Positions 13,872-21,534 are shown, counted from the first letter of the stretch. The stretch is DNA of 28,084 bases from an uncultured Collinsella sp. (GCA_934630375.1 CAKTVQ010000020.1:1-28084), one strand, 5' to 3'. The notes: a model not told the origin generated them from the letters alone. A program made the numbers and translations.

Positions 13872-14855
13872 TTAGTAGGAAAGCTTCCACATGTAGCGAC
13901 GCATGGTCAGCGGGTGCTGACGGGCCTCGGCGATCTGGTTGCCGTACTCGCGCATAACGGCGAGGTGCAGCAGCGGGTTGAAGTAGGTGACGACGCTCGC
14001 GGGCACGGCGTCAGCCAGGCCGTAGTCCTTGGAGTCGATCAGAGCGACCTTGGCGCCCATGCGCTCAAGGAAGGTGAGGGCGCGGGCGTCCATCGGACGG
14101 GTGGCACCATCGGACATGAAGAAGACGTAGGGCTTACCCTCGGTGGAAACCTCGAACGGGCCGTGGAAGTACTCGCCGGTGTTGTAGGCGGCGGCGTCGA
14201 TCCACTGCATCTCGGTGAACAGGAAGGCGGCGTGAGAATAAGCCATCTTCTCGGAGGCACCGGAAGCCATGAAGTAGATCATCTTGTCGTCCTTGAAGTC
14301 CTCGGCGAACTTCTTGGCGAGCTTCTTGCAGTGCTGAGCGGCGTTCTCGCAGAGATCGAAGACGTTGGTGAGGCCGGTGATCATGTCCTCGTAGTGGTCA
14401 TAGCCCTCGGTCTGCTGAAGGATCTCGAGAGCAAGAGCGATGGCATAGCCGGGCTTCTCGCACTTGGCAGCGTAGTTGGCGTGGAAGCCGTGGACGATGA
14501 CGTGGTCGGCGTCGACGGTCAGAGCGGAGCCAGCCTTGTTGGTGAGGGAGACGACCGGGCAGTTGTGCTTCTTGGCGGTCTTGTTGGCCTCGACGGTCTC
14601 GGGCGTGGAGCCACCGAGGGAGCAGGTGATCACGAAGGTGTGCTCGTTGACCCAGGAAGGCGTGTCGTAGTTGAACTCGTTAGCGGTGAAGATCTGAACG
14701 TTCAGCTTGTCCGTGTTGTTGGCCAGGAAGTACTTGGCGGGGTAAAGGTCGGACATGGAAGCACCGCAGCCGACGAAGGCGACGCTGTGGATCTCGTGGT
14801 TGGACAGGACGTCAGCGACGATCTGCTTAGGGAGGTTAAGGTCGATCTCGTACAT
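13872..14855 (-). CDS. SIS-domain sugar-phosphate deglycase/isomerase, FrlB-like (SIS 2), in PTS operon
   Basis: A 327-residue FrlB-like protein with two SIS domains. The N-terminal SIS domain shows VGCGASMSDLYP and the phosphate-binding segment CSLGGSTPET. The Glu/His pair is kept (Glu in TEMQW, His in GEYFHGPFE). It ends in RRYMWKLSY. As the last gene after IIAB, IIC and IID it probably cleaves the 6-phosphate made by that PTS, most likely a phosphorylated Amadori compound yielding glucose-6-phosphate and an amino acid. The start at 14855 is preferred because AAAGGA is 9 nt upstream; an ATG at 14864 abuts that site. A 199-nt spacer with two hairpins separates it from IID. Confidence 0.85.
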   Translation of the reverse strand: MYEIDLNLPKQIVADVLSNHEIHSVAFVGCGASMSDLYPAKYFLANNTDKLNVQIFTANEFNYDTPSWVNEHTFVITCSLGGSTPETVEANKTAKKHNCPVVSLTNKAGSALTVDADHVIVHGFHANYAAKCEKPGYAIALALEILQQTEGYDHYEDMITGLTNVFDLCENAAQHCKKLAKKFAEDFKDDKMIYFMASGASEKMAYSHAAFLFTEMQWIDAAAYNTGEYFHGPFEVSTEGKPYVFFMSDGATRPMDARALTFLERMGAKVALIDSKDYGLADAVPASVVTYFNPLLHLAVMREYGNQIAEARQHPLTMRRYMWKLSY

Positions 14856-14945
14856 CTGACACATTCCTTTCGATTTTTGCGGCGCCACATTGCCGGGCGC
14901 ACGCAGGGTTACCGTGATTTGGACCGAGTCGCCGGCCCGTTGAGG

Positions 14946-14979
14946 ATGTGACAAAGGGACCGCTCCTTTGTCACATTTT
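14946..14979. repeat. Perfect 12-bp hairpin between IID and SIS 2 genes
   Basis: ATGTGACAAAGG (14946-14957) pairs with CCTTTGTCACAT (14965-14976) around a 7-nt loop. On the mRNA (minus) strand no T-run follows, so it looks more like a processing or stability element than a terminator. A second hairpin, GCCTGTCTG with CAGGCAGGC, lies nearer the IID stop at about 14990-15022. Confidence 0.65.
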
Positions 14980-15054
14980 GGGGATGGGAGCCTGCCTGGG
15001 GTATGGGATGTCAGACAGGCCCCCGGGGGAAAGCGGTTAGACGCTTGGTCGCGA

Positions 15055-15888
15055 CTAGGCCAGGATGCCGGCCGCGGAGAGGGCGATGCCGCCCACGATG
15101 GCGATCACGAGAAGCCAACCGGTGTTGACGTTCTTCTTGATGAGCCAGTACATAAGGCCGGTGAGGCCAAGGGAGATCATCTGGGGCATCATGCCGTCCA
15201 GGATGTCCTGGATCACGACGGTGCCGTCAGCGAACTGCAGCGGGGTGGTGGCGCCGATCAGCGTAGCGATCATGCCGCCCACGGACATAAGACCCACGAT
15301 GCCGCAGACATACATGAGCTTCTCCATGAGGTCGCCGCCCTGGAGCTTGCTCAGGTACTCGTGACCGCCCTGATAGCCCATCTTGGCTGCAAACCAAGTG
15401 ATCAGCACAGAGGGGACGATGGAGATGAGCATGGCCAGGATCGGGCCCATGATGGAGCCCTGCTGGGCCAGCTGAACGCCCAGGCCAAAGGCGATAACGC
15501 GGATGGTGCCCTGGAAGAAGGAGTCACCGATGCCGGAAAGCGGACCCATGAGGGAGGTCTTGACCGCGTTGATCGAATCGGGATCGAAGTTCTCGGGATC
15601 CTTGGCGTACTCCTCCTCCATGGAGGCGGAGAGGCCCAGGATGAAAGCGCTCGTCTGCGGGGTGCAGTTGTAGAAAGCCATGTGACGGTGGTAAGCCTCT
15701 TTCTTAGCAGCGAGCTGCTTGGGGTCGGACTCGTCCGGATAGAGGCGATCGAGCGTGGGAACCATGCCGTAGAGGAAGCCCATGTTCATCTGACGCTCGT
15801 AGTTCCAAGAGGCCTGGATGGCCCAGGAGCGCCAGAAGAACTGGCTGACCTTCTTGTTCAGGGACACGTCCTTGGTTGCGGTTGCCAT
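15055..15888 (-). CDS. PTS mannose-family IID component
   Basis: A 277-residue membrane subunit of a mannose-class PTS permease, working with IIC to move and phosphorylate a sugar or sugar derivative. The family start is visible (FFWRSWAIQASWNYERQMN), as is the central SLMGPLSGIGDSFFQGTIR motif near residues 110-130, followed by hydrophobic segments at the C-terminus. The start at 15888 has GGAGGA about 7 nt upstream. It begins 13 nt after the IIC stop, the usual IIC-IID arrangement. Confidence 0.93.
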   Translation of the reverse strand: MATATKDVSLNKKVSQFFWRSWAIQASWNYERQMNMGFLYGMVPTLDRLYPDESDPKQLAAKKEAYHRHMAFYNCTPQTSAFILGLSASMEEEYAKDPENFDPDSINAVKTSLMGPLSGIGDSFFQGTIRVIAFGLGVQLAQQGSIMGPILAMLISIVPSVLITWFAAKMGYQGGHEYLSKLQGGDLMEKLMYVCGIVGLMSVGGMIATLIGATTPLQFADGTVVIQDILDGMMPQMISLGLTGLMYWLIKKNVNTGWLLVIAIVGGIALSAAGILA

Positions 15889-15901
15889 AGTGTGTTCCTC
15901 C

Positions 15902-16696
15902 TTAGTCTTCGTCGTCTTCGAGCGGATCGTAGTCGGAATCGACACCGGCGGCTGCATGGGAACCGTTGAACTTGAAGCCCATGAAGACGACAGCCAGGCA
16001 CACACCGATCAGAGCGACCGCGATGACGGACAGGTTGAGGTAAGCGGCGAGCAGGAAGCCGATGAACAGGAACGGAGTCATACCCTTCTTGATCATCATG
16101 GTGAGCAGCAGGGCCAAGCCGTAGGCGGTCATGATCTTGGTCGAAACGTTAAGACCAGTGGACAGCCACTCGGGAACCATGTTGACGATGGCCTGAACCA
16201 AGTCGGTGCCAACAAAGACGGCGAGGAAGATCGGCAGGAAGTACATGACGGCGTACAGACCGGAGCCAGCGCAGATGTGCATACGGTAGGCGGTCTTGAA
16301 CTTTCCGTTATCGATCGCACTATCTGCCACATGGGTGAGGGCGGCGATGATGGAGCGGAACACGATGCCGAGGAGCTGACCCAGGACGGCGACCGGGATG
16401 GCGATCGTCATGGCGGTCTCGGCGGAAGCATCGGTCAGGCACGCAAAGGCAGCGGCCACGATGCCGCCCAGGACCATATCGGGCGGAACGGCGGCGCCGA
16501 CCTGCACCAGGCCCATGGACACGAGCTCGACGGCGGCACCGACGGCAAGGCCGGTGGGCACATCGCCCAGCAGCAGACCGACGAGCGTAGCGCCAACGAG
16601 GGGCTGCTCGAAGTTAAGACGACCGAGCAGGCGGGAGTCCCACATGCAGAACACGCCGACGAGGCCGACGAGCACCGCACTGATGAACGTATTCAT
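15902..16696 (-). CDS. PTS mannose/sorbose-family IIC component
   Basis: A 264-residue polytopic membrane protein, the main translocation subunit. Family features include FEQPLVGATLVGLLLGD and the repeated hydrophobic segments through IIAALTHVADSAI. It ends in a short acidic cytoplasmic tail (DYDPLEDDED). AGGAGAAGG precedes the ATG. It lies 36 nt after the IIAB gene, and the IID gene starts 13 nt later, so the four genes form one operon. Confidence 0.92.
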   Translation of the reverse strand: MNTFISAVLVGLVGVFCMWDSRLLGRLNFEQPLVGATLVGLLLGDVPTGLAVGAAVELVSMGLVQVGAAVPPDMVLGGIVAAAFACLTDASAETAMTIAIPVAVLGQLLGIVFRSIIAALTHVADSAIDNGKFKTAYRMHICAGSGLYAVMYFLPIFLAVFVGTDLVQAIVNMVPEWLSTGLNVSTKIMTAYGLALLLTMMIKKGMTPFLFIGFLLAAYLNLSVIAVALIGVCLAVVFMGFKFNGSHAAAGVDSDYDPLEDDED

Positions 16697-16732
16697 ACCC
16701 TTCTCCTTTCAGTCAGGCAAAAGCCTGGTTGA

Positions 16733-17656
16733 TTACAGCTTGGCGTCGATGTCGACGCTCTGATACGTAGGGGTCTGCTGAACGTAGAGCTTGATGCCCA
16801 TGTCGAGCAGCTGGTTGACGTCTGCCTTCTGGGTGGCGTCGAGGAAGACGGAGCTGTCCTTGCCGCCGACCTGATCGGCACCGTCGTGGTTGGCGGTGGC
16901 GCCCAGGTTGATGGCGTCGAGCTTGTAGCCCTGGCAGAACTGCAGCATCTCGGCAGTGTTGCCAAAGACGAACATGACCCGCTCGCCGAGGGTGTTGAGC
17001 TTGTCCATCTTGGCGAGGGCACGCTCGACGGTGAAGACGTTCAGGCGCACGCCCTGGGGCTTGGCCAGCTTAAGAGCGCCCTTCTTGATGTCATCGTTGG
17101 CGGCAGCGTTGTCGACGACGATGATGCGCTCGGCCTGAACCTTGGTGGTCCAGGTAAAGACGACCTGGCCGTGCAGCAGACGATAGTCAAGACGCGCGAG
17201 GACAATCTTGACGGGACCGGAGCTGTGACGGGACGCCTTGGCCTTCTTAGTGGGGGCCGCGGCAACCTCGACCGGTGCGTTGGGGTTGGTCAGACCGGTG
17301 CGGGCCTCGTTGATAAGGGCCGCGAGCTCGGCACCCTTGACGGGGGCGGGGCTCATAGCAAGCGTCAGTGCCAGCGGAATGTTGAAACCGCTGATCACCG
17401 TGAATGCCGCACCGTTGCGGGAAAGCTCGACCATGCTGTTGTTGACCGAGCTGCCGAGCATATCGGTCAGCACATAGACGGTGTCGTCCGCGTTGAACGT
17501 GGCGATCATGGCGTCCACCTTATTGGTGATGGGCTCCTTGTCGTCACGAGCAAGCGACACGACGTGGACGTTCGACACGTCGCCGAGAACCATCTCGAGC
17601 GTGTCTTTGGCGCCTGCGGCCAGGCCGCCATGAGATGCGAGAATGATCTGATTCAT
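16733..17656 (-). CDS. PTS mannose-family IIAB fusion protein
   Basis: A 307-residue cytoplasmic phosphotransfer protein. The IIA domain (1-125) has His9 in ILASHGG, the site phosphorylated by HPr. An Ala/Pro/Lys-rich linker (about 126-147) leads to the IIB domain (148-307), whose phosphohistidine is His162 in RLDYRLLHGQVV. The phosphate then passes to the substrate bound by IIC/IID. The first-gene position and strong GGAGGAGG site suggest the operon starts here. Upstream lies the ACGTTATA-containing operator candidate at 17683-17702. The subunit set matches mannose-class systems such as gfrABCD of Salmonella, which import glucosyl- and fructosyl-lysine; a hexose or hexosamine substrate is also possible. 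Confidence 0.94.
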   Translation of the reverse strand: MNQIILASHGGLAAGAKDTLEMVLGDVSNVHVVSLARDDKEPITNKVDAMIATFNADDTVYVLTDMLGSSVNNSMVELSRNGAAFTVISGFNIPLALTLAMSPAPVKGAELAALINEARTGLTNPNAPVEVAAAPTKKAKASRHSSGPVKIVLARLDYRLLHGQVVFTWTTKVQAERIIVVDNAAANDDIKKGALKLAKPQGVRLNVFTVERALAKMDKLNTLGERVMFVFGNTAEMLQFCQGYKLDAINLGATANHDGADQVGGKDSSVFLDATQKADVNQLLDMGIKLYVQQTPTYQSVDIDAKL

Positions 17657-17682
17657 CTTGCCTCCTCCTTTTCGTTATGGTC

Positions 17683-17730
17683 ATTATAACGTCTTATACG
17701 TTGCTTATATTGCTAATTAGTATAAAGACC
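17683..17730 (-). promoter_or_regulatory. Candidate promoter and operator of the PTS-SIS 2 operon
   Basis: The region is AT-rich against the background. It contains TATAAT on the minus strand (17683-17688) and the inverted repeat AACGT-CTTAT-ACGTT (17688-17702). AGACGTTATA is shared exactly with the gntR 2 upstream region. A second -10-like TATACT lies near 17720. No good -35 box was found for either. Confidence 0.5.
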
Positions 17731-17838
17731 GCTCGCGGGTGAAAATCGACCGTTGACGGGTTTAACGTAATCGAAACGTTGGGGCTGGGTAGGCCGGCGC
17801 TGGTTGGATAACCCCAGATCAGACGCCTCGCCAATCCC

Positions 17839-18921
17839 CTATCGCACGAAGTACCAGGGGCTTTCCTGCACGGTGGGCTCCAGCGCGATGCCGGTGCGCT
17901 CGCGGAACAGATCCATGTCCTGCGATTTCTCCGTCCACCACGCGTTGGGCTTAAAGGTCATGCTCTCAACGATATGACCGACAAAGGCACTGTTGCGCAG
18001 CTTGGAGAAGTTGGTGTTCATAATCAGGATGGACGCGAGCACCAGCACGATGCCCAGGACCTTGATCGCGCCGGCGGGCTCGGCGTAGATGCCAATACCG
18101 ACCAGAACGGTCGCCACGGTTTCGAACGAAGCCACGACCGGCACCTTCGACGTCTCAAGATCCATCGAAAGGCCCTGCATATAGAAGATGTACGCAAGAG
18201 CCGTCGGAATAAAGCCAAAGCCTGCGAACAGCAGAATGAGCTGCGGGGACATTGCCGCGGCTACATCGGACCACGGAGCCGAAAGCACCGCCATAAAGCA
18301 TCCGCCAAAGACAAAGCCCCAAAACGTCACCGCCAGCGGATGCAGCGTCTTGGTGGCCATGCGGCTAAACACAGCCAGCAACGCGCCGCAAAGTCCGGCG
18401 ATCACACCCGACGCGACGCCCCAAGCCGAGAAATGGAAACCAGACAGGTCGCCGCTTGTCACCGCGAGCACGCAACCCACAATGTTAAAGATGATGGCGA
18501 CGAGCTTATTGGGGGTCACGTCCTCGCAATAGAGCACGCGGCCGAGCGCAACGCCAAACACCGGCGAGGTGTAGAGCAGCACCGACGCCGTGGACATGCC
18601 CACCTCGCCCATGCACTCGTAATAAAGCGTGTTAGCGGTGGCGAGGCCGATGATGCCAAGAAGCGCGCAGGGAACAAGCTCTTTGGGGCTTGCTTTGAAG
18701 AGCGCCATGGGGCCCGTGGCTTTTCCCTCACGAGTACCTCCCTGGCAACCCATAAACACCAAGACCGGAGCCATTAAGATGGCGCCGGACAACAGGCGAA
18801 AGGCCGCCATGCTCTGAGACGAAACGCCGAGGGCCGAGATTCCGTTAACGAAGATTCCGATGGTGCCCCACATAAGCGCGGCGATCAGCACCAGCACATA
18901 GCCCAGATTGCTTTTCTTCAA
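17839..18921 (-). CDS. EamA/DMT-family transporter, ten membrane segments
   Basis: A 360-residue drug/metabolite-superfamily permease. Two EamA repeats of five hydrophobic segments each (about 5-145 and 160-300) are visible; the first begins VLIAALMWGTIGIFVNG. Members export amino acids, amines or other metabolites. After the last segment there is a soluble tail of about 55 residues, unusual for the family (from FSKLRNSAFV to the end). The start codon is TTG at 18921, supported by GAGGAGG 5 nt upstream and no nearby ATG. It stands between the PTS operon and SIS 3. Export of the amine released from Amadori cleavage is a possible role but is inference from position only. Confidence 0.85.
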   Translation of the reverse strand: MKKSNLGYVLVLIAALMWGTIGIFVNGISALGVSSQSMAAFRLLSGAILMAPVLVFMGCQGGTREGKATGPMALFKASPKELVPCALLGIIGLATANTLYYECMGEVGMSTASVLLYTSPVFGVALGRVLYCEDVTPNKLVAIIFNIVGCVLAVTSGDLSGFHFSAWGVASGVIAGLCGALLAVFSRMATKTLHPLAVTFWGFVFGGCFMAVLSAPWSDVAAAMSPQLILLFAGFGFIPTALAYIFYMQGLSMDLETSKVPVVASFETVATVLVGIGIYAEPAGAIKVLGIVLVLASILIMNTNFSKLRNSAFVGHIVESMTFKPNAWWTEKSQDMDLFRERTGIALEPTVQESPWYFVR

Positions 18922-18960
18922 CGCAGCCTCCTCGGTATCGTTTCCAATATGTTTCGTACT

Positions 18961-18980
18961 ACGTTATAGTCGTTATATAC
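18961..18980. promoter_or_regulatory. ACGTTATA-type motif before the EamA gene
   Basis: ACGTTATAGTCGTTATATAC contains two CGTTATA units at a 10-bp period. It resembles the motifs before gntR 2 and the PTS operon, so all three could share a regulator. On the minus strand TTGAAA (18984-18989) and TATAAC lie only 15 nt apart, a weak promoter. Confidence 0.4.
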
Positions 18981-19030
18981 ATTTTTCAAGACACAAATCG
19001 CCGAACGGAAAAATCTGCTTCCCCACATAC

Positions 19031-19080
19031 TCATTGGGGACGTTCCCAAATGACTAGTCATTTAAGAACGTCCCCAACGT
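19031..19080. repeat. Palindrome P5, copy 2
   Basis: CATTGGGGACGTTCCCAAAT, GACTAGTC, ATTTAAGAACGTCCCCAACG: a near-perfect palindrome centred on ACTAGT. It matches copy 1 at 10789-10841 and again precedes the structured element S. The 334-nt gap 18922-19255 holds only these elements and the EamA promoter region. Confidence 0.8.
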
Positions 19081-19093
19081 CTAAGGCACCGCT

Positions 19094-19253
19094 GGTTGAG
19101 CATAAGTCAGCGAGCGGGCCGCATTTGAGACAAGGTGACGTGAAACGAAAGGGCGCTGACCTTCTGGTCGCGCCCTTGAAGTTGAACGTCAGATTGTCCA
19201 AATGCGGTCCGCGCAGCGTCGAGCCGTTACGCGGTTTGGTAAAACCGCGTAAC
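19094..19253 (+). ncRNA. Candidate structured RNA element S, copy 2
   Basis: The four blocks are identical to copy 1: 19094-19113, 19131-19145, 19182-19196 and 19213-19222. The stem is different in sequence but still pairs: GCGGGCCGCATTTG (19114-19127) with CAAATGCGGTCCGC (19199-19212), 14 bp with one G-U. The inner hairpin is GGGCGC-T-GACC-TTCT-GGTC-GCGCCC (19151-19175). The end hairpin is GTTACGCGGTTT-GGTA-AAACCGCGTAAC (19226-19253), 12 bp, and it stops 2 nt from the SIS 3 stop codon. Identity in loops and compensated change in stems is the mark of a structured RNA. Confidence 0.62.
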
Positions 19254-19255
19254 TC

Positions 19256-20248
19256 TTAGTAGTCCAGCTTCCACATGTAACGGCGCGTCATGTAGTCCTT
19301 GTGGGTGACGGCGGAGAGCGCACGCATGTAGACGTTGTTGAGGATCGGGGCAAAGATCAGGTGGTTGAAGTACTCGCTCACGCTGTCCTTGATGTCGTTG
19401 AGGCCGAGCTCCTTGGCGTCGAGCTGATAGACGCGCTCGCCACCGAACTGGTTGACGAAGCGGATGCCGCGCTCGTCGTTGCAGCGGCTGCGGCCGACGC
19501 TGATGAGCTGGAACAGCGAGGTGCGCTTGTCCAGGATCTCGAAGGGGCCATGGAAGAAGTCGCAGGTGTTGATGGTGCAGGAGTCGATCTGCAGCATCTC
19601 CTGCACGTTGCAGATGCTAAAGACGTAGGCGGCACCAAAGAGCGGGCCCTGGGCCATGACGTTGATGCAGGGCTTGTCGGCGTTCTGCTCGGCCCACTTG
19701 GCAGCGAGCGGACGGGTGTACTCGACGGCCTTGCGATAGATGGGGTCGACCAAGTCGAACGCGGCCATAGCGGTCTCGTACTCGGCATAGCCCTCGGTCT
19801 GCTGCGTAAGCTCCATGGCGATCATGGTCACGACGGCGGAGTTGGTGCGGCCCATGCAGGACTCGTCGACAGCCAGGCTGTCGTACTGGATCTTGTAGTC
19901 GCAGACCTCGGTGAGGCCGGACTCGTCAACATAGATGGCGATGGTGCTGGCGCCGTGGTCCTTGGCGACCTGGGCGGCGACGATGGTCTCCTTGGTGCCG
20001 CGCATGGACACGACCACGGCCAGGGTGTTCTCGTTGACGTAGGCAGGGGTTGCGTGCACGAACTCGTTGCTGGTGTAGCTGGAGCTCACGACCTGCGTGG
20101 CCTCGTGCTCCATAAAGTACTGGGCAGGATAGTTGCCGCCGTTGGATCCGCCGGCGCCAATCCACACGACGCGCTTGATGCCGCCCTTGTCTGCCTTGTC
20201 AGCCAAAACCTGGGAGACGACATCCTTAACCTGTTCCTGAGTAGTCAT
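19256..20248 (-). CDS. SIS-domain sugar-phosphate deglycase/isomerase, FrlB-like (SIS 3)
   Basis: A 330-residue FrlB-like paralogue with two SIS domains. The N-terminal domain shows IGAGGSNGGNYP. The phosphate-binding segment reads SMRGTKET, more divergent than in SIS 1 or 2. The Glu/His pair is kept (Glu in VQEMLQ and His in FFHGPFE), but GEY before the His motif is replaced by CDF. It ends in RRYMWKLDY. It is divergent from gntR 3, and both share the operator candidates at 20287-20308 and 20426-20447, so this pair is a self-contained regulatory unit. The phosphorylated substrate must come from a PTS or kinase; the nearest PTS is the 16733-15055 set. AAAGG lies about 10 nt before the ATG. 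Confidence 0.82.
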   Translation of the reverse strand: MTTQEQVKDVVSQVLADKADKGGIKRVVWIGAGGSNGGNYPAQYFMEHEATQVVSSSYTSNEFVHATPAYVNENTLAVVVSMRGTKETIVAAQVAKDHGASTIAIYVDESGLTEVCDYKIQYDSLAVDESCMGRTNSAVVTMIAMELTQQTEGYAEYETAMAAFDLVDPIYRKAVEYTRPLAAKWAEQNADKPCINVMAQGPLFGAAYVFSICNVQEMLQIDSCTINTCDFFHGPFEILDKRTSLFQLISVGRSRCNDERGIRFVNQFGGERVYQLDAKELGLNDIKDSVSEYFNHLIFAPILNNVYMRALSAVTHKDYMTRRYMWKLDY

Positions 20249-20286
20249 CGTGCATCAGCCTTTCTTCTCGTTTGATGCTCTCGATG

Positions 20287-20308
20287 GCATACAAGTTACA
20301 TACATGTT
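20287..20308. promoter_or_regulatory. Candidate GntR 3 operator, SIS 3 side
   Basis: GCATACAAGTTACATACATG followed by TT; the half-units ATACAAGTT and ATACATGTT repeat at an 11-bp period. It matches 20426-20447 at 20 of 22 positions. A single inverted half-site, AGTTGTATGC, lies at about 20324-20333. Confidence 0.65.
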
Positions 20309-20425
20309 TTGGTTATGTCGACTAGTTGTATGCTATATTTATCTTAGAAATTTTGCTGATGCGGTTTTCGATAGCTAGCTACCAGCGGTTTTGTTGTTGT
20401 ATTGAATACATGCTTGATTAGATAC

Positions 20426-20447
20426 GCATACAAGTTAGATACAGGTT
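20426..20447. promoter_or_regulatory. Candidate GntR 3 operator overlapping its ribosome site
   Basis: GCATACAAGTTAGATACAGG followed by TT ends 6 nt before the gntR 3 ATG (20454). The AGG that would serve as its ribosome site (20443-20445) lies inside the motif. Binding here would block the gene's own transcription. Confidence 0.65.
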
Positions 20448-20453
20448 GATCGC

Positions 20454-21176
20454 ATGAACGCTTCGTCTAAAAAGAAACTGGCCCAATACGAGCGCTTGGC
20501 GGGTACGCTTCGCGACCGCATCGCCGCCGGCATCTACGCACGCGGAGACAAGCTGCCGTCCGAGATGGAGCTCATGGACGAATCGGGGCTGTCGCGCAGC
20601 ACCGTGCGCCACGCCCTTAAGGTGCTCGTTGATGAGGGTCTGGTGCGCACCGAGCGCGGGCGTGGCGCCTTTGTGGCCGACACGCCCGCGCTCCACGAGA
20701 ACAACCTGGTGTTTTCGAGCTATACCAAGCAGGTCGAAGGCCAGGGCATGAAGCCCACCACGCGCACGGTGGACTCGGGCTTTACCAAGGCTGCCGGCAG
20801 CATAGCCAAGTTCTTTGACGCCGCTGTGGGCAGCAAGCTCGTCAAGCTCGTCCGCCTACGCTACCTGGACGATGCGCCGCTGTGCCTGGAGACCACCTAT
20901 CTACCACCGAGCTTTGAAGCACTCATCGATCGCGATATCAACGGTTCGCTCTACGCCACGCTGCGTCAAGAATTCCATCGCGCGCCGGCACAGGGGCACA
21001 AGACCTTTGAGGTGTGCTATGCCTCGCAAAACGAGGCGTTTTTGCTCAACGTCGAGCGCGGGCAGGCGCTAATCCTAATCACCGACTACGTCTACGACAC
21101 CGACGGCCGCCCGCTCCATATCTCCAAGCGTATCCAGCGCACCGACCGCGCCAAATACACCGAGCCCATCGGCTAG
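20454..21176 (+). CDS. GntR/HutC-family transcription regulator with UTRA domain (GntR 3)
   Basis: A 240-residue regulator with the winged helix at about 8-78 (KLPSEMELMDESGLSRSTVR, then GLVRTERGRGAFV) and a UTRA domain at about 88-235. It is more divergent from GntR 1 and 2 than they are from each other, for example TERGRGAFV in place of QQGRGTFV. It is divergently transcribed from SIS 3 with 205 nt between, and two copies of one motif lie in that gap. It is the likely repressor of SIS 3 and of itself, released by a phosphosugar ligand. Confidence 0.88.
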   Translation: MNASSKKKLAQYERLAGTLRDRIAAGIYARGDKLPSEMELMDESGLSRSTVRHALKVLVDEGLVRTERGRGAFVADTPALHENNLVFSSYTKQVEGQGMKPTTRTVDSGFTKAAGSIAKFFDAAVGSKLVKLVRLRYLDDAPLCLETTYLPPSFEALIDRDINGSLYATLRQEFHRAPAQGHKTFEVCYASQNEAFLLNVERGQALILITDYVYDTDGRPLHISKRIQRTDRAKYTEPIG

Positions 21177-21326
21177 CGCACTAAACGAGGCGAAACTAAC
21201 TAATATGCGTTTTACCTGCGGTTTTTATTAAATCTCAAGCCGGCATGGCGCAAATGCCAACATCGCCTGGCAACACGCGCCGCCCAAGCTCAACTGTTCC
21301 TGCCCAGAATATCCAGCACCGTAAAC

Positions 21327-21449
21327 CTAAGTGAGTAGACTTTTCGCGACCTGCCAAGCACAACCAAAACAGCCATCTCCGTGACCTGCGGTTTTACTAA
21401 AGCAGATACGCTTTGTGCTCGCCTTGCGCCAAAAAGTCTACTCACTTAG
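21327..21449. repeat. Long inverted repeat P6 with 18-bp perfect ends
   Basis: CTAAGTGAGTAGACTTTT (21327-21344) and AAAAGTCTACTCACTTAG (21432-21449) are exact reverse complements enclosing 87 nt. Inside, AGCACAA and TTGTGCT can extend the pairing. The interior also contains ACCTGCGGTTTTACTAAA, related to ACCTGCGGTTTTTATTAAA at about 21210-21228. The 373-nt gap 21177-21549 has no gene that I can support. Size and ends are those of a small non-autonomous repeat. Confidence 0.75.
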
Positions 21450-21534
21450 CTCGCAAGGTGTCTCGACGGGACGATTCGAGTCAAAAAAGCGTACGAACGC
21501 GGCGCTTCTTGCGGCAATTTGATACCGCAAGACA

